Shown: positions 56,784-64,000 of the stretch, in pieces
How the letters are laid out: the number at the start of each line of letters is the position of its first letter
Numbering within the stretch: the stretch's first letter is position 1
Assembly (NCBI GenBank): GCA_038373865.1
Contig: JAXGGA010001071.1
Coordinates: forward strand, 106,836 to 170,835
Reading direction: 5' to 3'
Origin: Uloborus plumipes
Lineage: Eukaryota > Arthropoda > Arachnida > Araneae > Uloboridae
Length of the DNA stretch: 64,000 nt
The notes under the pieces: generated by a model
Databases searched by the model: none
What the model was told of the DNA's origin: nothing
Seen by the model: the letters and a program-made list of their open reading frames with translations, nothing else
Program-made: the position numbers and the translations under genes

Positions 56784-59700
56784 TCCAGTTGTCTAAAGAT
56801 TCAGAGTTGGAGTCGGTTATTTTCCCCCCAACTCCGAAGCCCAGTTTCAGATGACGGGGAAAAAAAACGAAATAAATATTTCATTTCCTTTCAAATTCGA
56901 GCATTTAAAGTTCTCCGTCCTCAGGTATAAGCTCAATTTTTCCCACAGAGAGCGAGAAAAGCTTCCAAAAATACCGTTAAAATACTAGCTACCGGTGCAA
57001 CTTTTTCCGTGTTGAGGCTTTATAGATAGCCTCGTTTTTCAACGTCAAACCTCTGCCGTCAACTCACGAACACTTTGCTCCCGTATCCTTTTTTTTCGCC
57101 TTAAAAATGAATAAAAACCTGCCGGCTCAGATTAAAAGTGGATCAAGCCCTGCTTGAAATTGATTGCGGCGACGTGAAATATGGCGGTATTGCTTATAGG
57201 AGATGTAAGTGGAAATGCCAAATTGATAGAGCTGAGACGTTGAGTTAAATAAATAAAAAAATGAATGAAAATGTTTGTTCATTTTTTATGCTTCTTCTTT
57301 TAGGTTTCTCGGGGATTTTATAGAATAAATATAAATATGGCGTAGTGTACGTCTTGCTGTTTTTTTAAACGTCGAAATTACAAATGCGTTTTTTTGAACA
57401 TAAATTTCGATGAATTTAAGTTATCAACTCTTTTGTGAGCACGAAAAAAAAAAAAACCCCGAAGAATTGAAGGTCTTAGGAGATGAAGGTGTTATGTGAG
57501 AAAACGGAAATTGCGAGTAATTAAAGTTCAAAGTTTTATTGTTGCAGCTTTTTGTTTTCTGGTTTTGTCTTTAGTGTGAGTATGAAATTGGTCTAATGGC
57601 ATCTACTTTTGGATGCACCAAGTTTATTTGCTTACCTGTATCCATTGCTTACCATTGTCTAGAGTTTATTTCTTAAAATGTAGTATGCCCCTTCATCCTC
57701 CAAGCTCTTTAATTATCATAACTAAGGACACGCCAAATTGGCTTAAAAAATTCCCATTCCTGAAAAAGCTGCTGTCAGATTTGCTCCTTGTTCTTTAATT
57801 TTATTTTAATGCTACTTTTCACGGTAGTTACTTTTTTTTATAATCAGATCATTTAATATTTTAATGACTTGTTTTGCTTTCAAATTATAGTTTTAAATTT
57901 CAGTTGTAAATATTTTGACACGCTTTGTTTTTACACGTCTCATTTTTTTAAATTGAAAGATAATTTTGGAAAAAAGGGCTTATTTTGTGTTAGAACAATA
58001 GATTGTTACCCATTTCGTGTATCTCAAACATTTACTGTCTACTTATTAGTCCCACTTTTGCGCTTGTACGATGCTTCTTCTATCATCTTACCTAATTTAT
58101 CCTTTGCTGTTTTTACTTCTTCACTACCGGGTATCCCTATATAAATTAAAAATATTGGAACTATTTCATTTTTTTCTTTTAGATTTTTATAAGAGACCAA
58201 GCTTCATGCTCATTAACGTGCAAAAAGTTGGCTAACAACTTGCAATGTCAGCTTTCTCAATTCGGTGTAAAGATGCAATACACCACCAACTAGGCTATTT
58301 CGATCCATGGACTGCAGTTTCATGCTTATTACGCACTCATCAGCATGGAATACGAAACTAGCCGAGTTGGAGGCAAAAAACCTCTTTAAAGCAAAGAGAG
58401 CCGAAAAAAACTGGTAGCTAATGTGAAATTAGAATACTAGCGAGCGACCGGCTCTCTTTGTTTTATAAGAGTTACCGCGACGTTTCTTAAGCGTATAGAA
58501 AAAAAAAGTTTTCTACGCTCTTCACTTCGTATTTTTATTTAGTTACGCGTTACATGTACGAGCATTTTTTCCGAAATCCAACGGTTAAGGAAGCCTAAAT
58601 TTTTATTCAAAATATCCTTAAAAGTTCCAAATATTTTAGATCCTTGTACCCTCGCATGAAATTCACGAAGCACATAAACTTTATTTCTACATTAGCTGCG
58701 TTGCCCGGCTTTGCACTGGTTTACATTGAGAATAAAAGTTATGTCAAGTGACACGTGTCTAAAAGTCCCGATTAGATTAAAGTCGACATTTTCCGCAGTA
58801 CGTAAAATTAATTAATCGCCAAAAATTTTTAAATCCGCCCGTTACAGAAATAGTCTAAAAAGAAAAGCAAGCATTTTATTTTTTTTTTGTATTCAAGAAA
58901 AAAATAGCAACACCTTTTTCTCATCACTAATTTCTTTCACGTTTTTTAATTTTTTTCACGGTAGTGCAGATGTGGTATTAATAAATCCAATTTAAAATGG
59001 ATATTTTCCAAATTTAAAAATGCCCATATCTTTTTTCTGGGCGAAATTAGCGTTTAGGAGTGTTTGAAACATTTGGAAGGAAAATCCCATCCTTTTTCTA
59101 CTATCTCTGTATTTAGAATCGGCATATTAAGGTCTATTAACTTTCCCGCTTTCTACCCTTTATCCTTTTGGTTAGTATAGTTACGACACTATGATTTTTT
59201 TCCCACGTTGCTTCTTTAACACATAACATGTTGCAGAAGAAAAGTCGGAAAATAATTATTATAATACTTTATTTCTTCCTGATGTCTAGAATCTATTCGT
59301 GTAACTATTTTTCTGTAGTTTTTTTTTTAAATTTACTTTTATGTTTCCTTGTTTTCTAGTTGTTTGTTCTTGGCCTGGTACAAGTCTCTCTCTGGTTACT
59401 GTTATGTTTACTCGAGACTTTGCTTCTGTGTGATGAGCGTTTTCACGTTATTGAGGTTTCTAGGAAATTTTTTTTCTGCACTTTCTCCTGACACGTAGCC
59501 TACTGCATTTCTTTCTTAAAAAAATTATTCGGAGTCTGGGATGGAGACACTTTTGAAGAATGAAAGACAATATTTGTCTTTAAATATTTATTTAAAAGCA
59601 AAAAGTGGAGCTGTCTCTTTTTTGCTTCGAGGTCTTCAATTGGTAAAAATTTGATGAAAGGTTTCTGCTATTTTTTATGAAGACGCATAATATTTCTATG

Positions 59701-60244
59701 CTTCAAAAATAGAAAAAAAAAAAAAAAAATCAAATATTTTTGTAGAACTTGTCTCACTTTGTAACGGAAAAATTCTATTTTTTGGCCGTACTCCCCCGTA
59801 GAGTGCATTTCATGGAATGAATAAGCGAAACCGAGTGGCACGATAGAAAAAAAAAAAAAAAAAAAAAAGAAAAAGGATTTTGCAAAGAACGAGGTGTCAC
59901 TGCTGCTCGAGCTTTAGTTCTCCCGTGTTGTTTACGCCGTTTCTTTCACTTTTTGTTCTATTTTTCGAATAGATTCTCGCTGGCGAAATCTGGCAATGGC
60001 AAAAAGCGATCCATTGAGGGTTGTCGAGCCGTTTTCTCCGAATGTATGCCTTCGATCGAGTTCTCTTTTTCTCTCCCCACTAGGAAAAGTTCGAACGTTT
60101 TTAAACCTTTTAAATTCGGCTAATGCTTTTTCCGAAGGAATGCGTCCGACAATCGTCTGCCAAACTGTGTTGGAGTTTTCAGGGCGTTTGGTCGAAAGAA
60201 AGATGTCAATGCATATTTTGTTTGGTTTTAAAAAGTTGCATTGG
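56784..60244. other. Intron or upstream flank with GC-richer islands
   Basis: GC-richer unique stretches lie at 56990-57250, 58230-58520 and 59800-60240. At about 58692-58725, TTAGCTGCGTTGCCCGGCTTTG looks like a decayed Helitron 3' end on the minus strand, in the style of the 1270 and 35294 elements, but no partner end is seen. A runs lie at 57446, 59712 and 59848. No exon with signal-peptide character could be supported. Confidence 0.4.
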
Positions 60245-60752
60245 ATCTCTGGTCAGAGTTTGTCTCTCAACGACGGGGTTGAAAGAATTCATAGGTTAAG
60301 GGATTCATAGCTTTAAATTCAAATATTTTATTGCGTCATAAAACTTTTCTGGCCGATATTTTAATGTCCTAAATCTGCTTCACACTTTTTGGAAAGTACT
60401 TTTCTTCATGGTTATTTATTAAACTTCGTTTATTGCATAAAACAAGTGCTGTATTCGCATTTATTTAAATAATTTTTCCCCCGTAACAATTTACAATCTC
60501 TGGTCAGAGTTGGCTCTCAACGATGGGGTTAAAGGAATTCATAGCTTTAAATATAGCTTCACCTTAAAATTCAAACATTGATATTTTAATGCGTCCTAAA
60601 GCTTTTCTGTCAGATATTTTAATGTCCTAAAGATGCTTCACGCTTTTTGGAAAGTACTTTTCTTCATAGCTATTTGTTATACTTCGTTTATTGCACAAAA
60701 TAAGTGCTTTAGTTTCGCATTTATTTAAATATCTTCTCTCCGTAACAATTTA
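60245..60752. repeat. Tandem duplication of about 251 bp
   Basis: ATCTCTGGTCAGAGTT at 60245 and at 60496 begins two units that run in parallel (CTCAACGA, TTTTGGAAAGTACTTTTCTT, CCGTAACAATTTA). They are diverged by perhaps 15% with indels, so the duplication is old. Confidence 0.85.
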
Positions 60753-61263
60753 GCTTTTACTTCTAGTTAACTATTGCATGGATTCTTAAGTAGAAAAACA
60801 CAGCGGCGATGCGAGAGTAAGGGTTTATGTAATCCCTTCCACGAAAAATTAAATTTTCTAAAAAGACACCGCTAATCAGAATTTTCCTTTTTTTCTATTC
60901 TTTTGAGAGCCTTTTGTAACTTACAAAAGATAACTCAGAGCTCGGTCTACTTCGTATATGCCAATAATTAGTAGAGGATGTCTATCTCATTATTTTACTT
61001 TGCTAGAAAATACTTTAAGATCAGTGAGCTGAGTAGCAGAGGGAGTAATGTTATCACTTTGTTTTTCAGCCAGCTCGTCTGCGAATTCATTACAATGGAT
61101 GTTCACTTTGGAAAGGTATCCACTGGAGATGAACAGTATGGGACTGGGGCTCATAAAAATGTACAAATTGTAAACACTTGCTGTGTACTTTATGAATTAG
61201 TCTTTAATAGAACAGTCTAAAATCTTTCTAAGTACAAAGCATGCTTGATAGAAACACAGAATT
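60753..61263. other. AT-rich flank, no gene seen
   Basis: The plus frame at 60978-61220 has no recognisable domain. Confidence 0.5.
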
Positions 61264-61344
61264 ATACCGGCATCCGAAAGTTAAGCATAATTGATAATAT
61301 TCGCATAATTATCATTTATGCTTAACTTTTGGACACCAGTATAT
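61264..61344. mobile_element. Tiny hairpin MITE, about 80 bp
   Basis: CCGGCATCCGAAAGTTAAGC and GCTTAACTTTTGGACACCAG are inverted and bounded by TA on both sides, so nearly the whole element folds on itself around CATAATTGATAAT..ATTATCATTTATG. Confidence 0.75.
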
Positions 61345-62557
61345 GTATAGCACCCCCAGCTCGATTATACCATCCAGAGACAGCAGTTTCGTTTTTATTT
61401 GAACTCATCAGTCTGAGATAGTTAGTAACAAAGCTAGAAAGCTTCTTATAGGAGCTAAGAGTGCCAAACAAACTGGGAGCTATTGCAAAATTAGCACAGC
61501 ATCAAGAGACTGCAAGTACTTATAGTGAGTGGTGTATCTTCGAAATCATATTGCGTCCATCAATATTGAAGAGCGCTGCGTAAGAGCAACAAGGATTTAG
61601 TTGTCAGTTGAGCAATGACTCGAGCAATGGAGATATACCATAAAATTTCTTGAAAAATTGAACGTAGATACTTTTATCCAGATAAAAAAAGCTGTTCCTA
61701 TTGCGATCGAATAAAAGGGAAGAGCAAATGTCTGGCTTACAACGCAAAGTTTTGTAGCATAGACAATGGTTCTCCATATTACAACAGGAGATGATTCATT
61801 GATTGCAACACAACAAAGAAAAGATACAGAATTTTAACCTCCCCCGTGGACAAATGAAGCCGAGATCCCCGACTTTCAAAAGCAAAAGCGCGTCGCCTGA
61901 ATAACAAACAAAGAATGCCAATTGTTCGATAAGGCCTAAAAAGAAGCCCAGGGGTTCTGGCTTTGTTTCTTTTTCCGATTGGGGCGCAGCGAAAAGAAAT
62001 GCAGAGGCAGCTTTTAGTCGTTCTAAAAGGGAAGCGCTGTCTACATAAACGGGGGTTCCGCTACACCCCCCGGCCAATTTTCACATCCCTCACTTAATAA
62101 ATCATTCTCTGGAAAGAAAATAGACGCAAAAAAGCATGTGGATAGAAAAACAGAACGATTTGGAAGCTTCTGGCGATTTCCGAGAGTTCTAAATTGATTC
62201 CAACAGAAAAGAAAAATTCCCTAGACGCTTTCATCTGAATATTAATTTGATTCAAAGAGTTGAAACAATATATATATATATATATATGTCATTCATAGCG
62301 TTAGGTAATAATATTAAAAAAATTGCTCTTCCTTATTTTCTCATGTTCTAATTGACTGTTTATGGTCTTTTATTAACAATTGTTAAAAAAATTTCAATCT
62401 GCATTTTAACAACATTCTCTCTTATTTTGAATTTTCAGAGACTATCTTGAATTTCAATGGACTACTCACTTTTTTTTGACATAGCTCGCGCTCAGTTGAA
62501 TTTTAGTCAATTGTTTTTAATTTTGAAATAACATTTCTTATGCTTCCTAATCTTTTA
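61345..62557. other. Flank with a GC-richer block, no gene seen
   Basis: 61800-62100 is GC-richer with a 93-codon minus frame starting MAGGCSGTPVYVDSASLLER; composition is non-repetitive but no domain or signal peptide is recognised. A short TA run lies at 62270-62287. Confidence 0.4.
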
Positions 62558-62561
62558 TTAA

Positions 62562-63112
62562 CCTTTTAACTGTCATGCCCGAGATAATCTCGGGCACATC
62601 ACTGGTATTCGAAAATGTCACGCCCGAGTATTACTCGGGGTATTATTATTTTTTTTTTTTTGAGTACATCGTATTGTTATACCCGAATATATATCGGGAG
62701 ACGTTTATTTCAGCTTCATCTCTTTGTCGAACCCGACTGTTTCTCGGGTTTGTGCTTGGAAAAGTTTCCAGTTATACCACACAAGACTGAATTACTGAAA
62801 GGTATTCACTTTTATTTATTTATTTATTTATTTTCATTTTTTTTATTTTTTAGAAAATAATTAATTATTTTTTCATTTTTAGAAAATAATGCTCCACTAA
62901 AAGCGAACTTTACAACTGCCATGTTGAGTGGCAGTCGCCTCAAGCAAATATGCGGTGGCTACAAAGTTTTAAATATTTTACCCATGTGCTTCAAAATATC
63001 AATTTTTAACTACTAGGTATGTTTTGTTTTGCACTAAACATTTGATTTTTGCAATAAAAAAAATTGACAATTTGTGCACCCAAATCCACAAAATAACTTG
63101 ACAGTTAAATTG
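62562..63112. mobile_element. piggyBac-type MITE, about 551 bp, family 4, with four hairpins
   Basis: Left end TTAA (62558-62561) + CCTTTTAACTGTCATG; right end TTGACAGTTAAATTG + TTAG (63113-63116). The termini pair with a few mismatches and one TTAA has decayed. Inside the left end stand four short palindromes built on CCCGA..TCGGG (see next entry). No coding content. Confidence 0.65.
62577..62749. repeat. Series of four CCCGA-N-TCGGG hairpins
   Basis: GCCCGAGATAATCTCGGGC (62577-62595) and CCCGAGTATTACTCGGG (62623-62639) are perfect around one central base. CCCGAATATATATCGGG (62682-62698) and ACCCGACTGTTTCTCGGGT (62731-62749) are near-perfect. Each is preceded by TGTC/T-A/G plus two bases, and centres are 45-59 bases apart. 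Loops differ while stems pair, as if pairing or dyad symmetry were maintained. Confidence 0.9.
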
Positions 63113-63116
63113 TTAG

Positions 63117-64000
63117 CAATGCAAGTTTTCTTACCTCTTTGATTAAGTTTAAGTTTGAATAAAGGGAAAAAGATTTACCTGGTAAAGGATTTTTGAAACC
63201 TGAAGACTCTTCAAACTCGGGGACCAGGCTAACAGGTATCCTTTCTCCTTTTTGCGCACTGATCTAGATCTAAATAAGTCCTTTGGAAACTTTTGGGGAG
63301 AAAGAACGCAAGCTGAGGTATAGTCAAAAGAGTAAGTAGTCTCGATAGCTCAAGGTAAAGAAAAAAAAAGCCGCTGGCTCTTTTATTTTCCTCGTCAACT
63401 GTATAATAGGGCTCACATAACTACTTAGTATCTATAGGGAAGTTGATTAAACGGAATTCAATAAGCAAAAATATTTTAATTTATTCGTTTGCCTTGCCGA
63501 GAAAAAAATTATGTGATACTAAAGACACAAAAAATGAATAAATAAATTAAAAAAAAATAAGATCAGGCTATTGCAGTAATTTACTAAAACCTGGTAGCAA
63601 TAACATTATTTATCCAGCCTTTCATTCTGTTTCGTGGTAATGTCGAGTTAAGATCAAAGTCTTTTCGACATCTTCCTTAATAAATTCTTCAGCACTCACT
63701 TACCATCATCGAAATTATTGTATCGATTCCATCCTAGTCCAGACAATTCAGTTTTTAATAGGCACAACAAACGATTGATTTTTTTCTGGTTTGAAAGACT
63801 TTCAATTTTGCACAAAATTAAACAATTTTTCACTTCGTTTGAGTTTGACTTTTTAAAGAGACATCTCTGGAAAAGTAAAATTAAACTTCGTACAGAAAGC
63901 AGTAGCAATGTGAGAAGGAAGAATGGTGAAAAAATGAAATCCCTCCGCAGCTCAAAATTTCCCCTTCTGAAAAGGAGCTTTTAATTTAAAGCACTTGTCC
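63117..64000. other. AT-rich flank, no gene seen
   Basis: Overlapping open frames near 63700-63984 on both strands have no recognisable domain. Confidence 0.5.

Noticed and set aside
61264..61344. Hairpin as a microRNA precursor
   Set aside because: TA flanks and full-length inverted ends fit a tiny MITE better; no evidence of a mature arm.
61796..62077. 93-codon minus frame as a gene
   Set aside because: No recognisable domain; possible UTR or regulatory sequence only, so left as an unassigned GC-richer block.

Overview
This window is eukaryotic and AT-rich. It behaves like a stretch of a large arthropod gene: short exons with consensus splice sites, separated by very long introns filled with DNA transposons and Helitrons. 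The transposon families (Tc1 elements with CACTGGCGG ends, arthropod-type Helitrons ending in CTAG, and many MITEs) together with a beaten-path type immunoglobulin gene point to an arthropod. A chelicerate such as a spider is my best guess, but this is inference from recalled element types.

I can support one host gene, on the minus strand. Six exons (52943-52738, 26657-26522, 14166-14033, 13449-13227, 12982-12855, 1203-981) splice together in frame, 1050 nt in all, with phases 1-0-1-0-1-0-1. They encode a Beaten path (Beat)-like protein: a V-type first Ig domain split over two exons, then two successive copies of the two-exon second Ig domain. The signal peptide exon lies upstream (right of 52943 or outside the window). 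The 3' end lies beyond position 1. Introns run from 244 bp to about 26 kb. The duplicated Ig cassette (134+223 bp and 128+223 bp, identical phases) is the main biological point: it gives either a three-Ig Beat or two mutually exclusive second Ig domains. Insect Beats, as I recall them, have two Ig domains.

Most of the rest is mobile DNA, much of it nested. From left to right: a degenerate hAT-type MITE (about 555-843); a short Helitron (1270-1680); two adjacent Tc1 copies (2340-3768 and 3781-9620), the second split by a 4.4 kb Mutator-like element that itself carries two piggyBac-type MITEs; a PIF/Harbinger MITE (9770-9912); a foldback element (about 10205-11815); a mariner MITE inside the intron between the first Ig2 exons; two more copies of the TTAA MITE (19603, 27415); a 1.4 kb near-palindrome (about 22850-24275) abutting a Helitron with a PIF1-helicase remnant and a tRNA-like relic (24285-26027); two equal-length copies (786 bp) of an unclassified palindrome-rich element, one inside the arm of another foldback; a second Helitron (35294-37033) with nested elements; a Tc1 pseudogene split by a Harbinger element carrying a MADF-domain remnant (38024-39645); and numerous MITEs to the right end.

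The remaining AT-rich sequence between 14 kb and 64 kb is intron or upstream flank in which I see no supported gene. A few GC-richer blocks without repeat hallmarks (18.4-18.9, 21.95-22.3, 51.5-51.85, 57.0-57.25, 59.8-60.3 and 61.8-62.1 kb) are the best places to look for enhancers, UTRs or the missing first exon.
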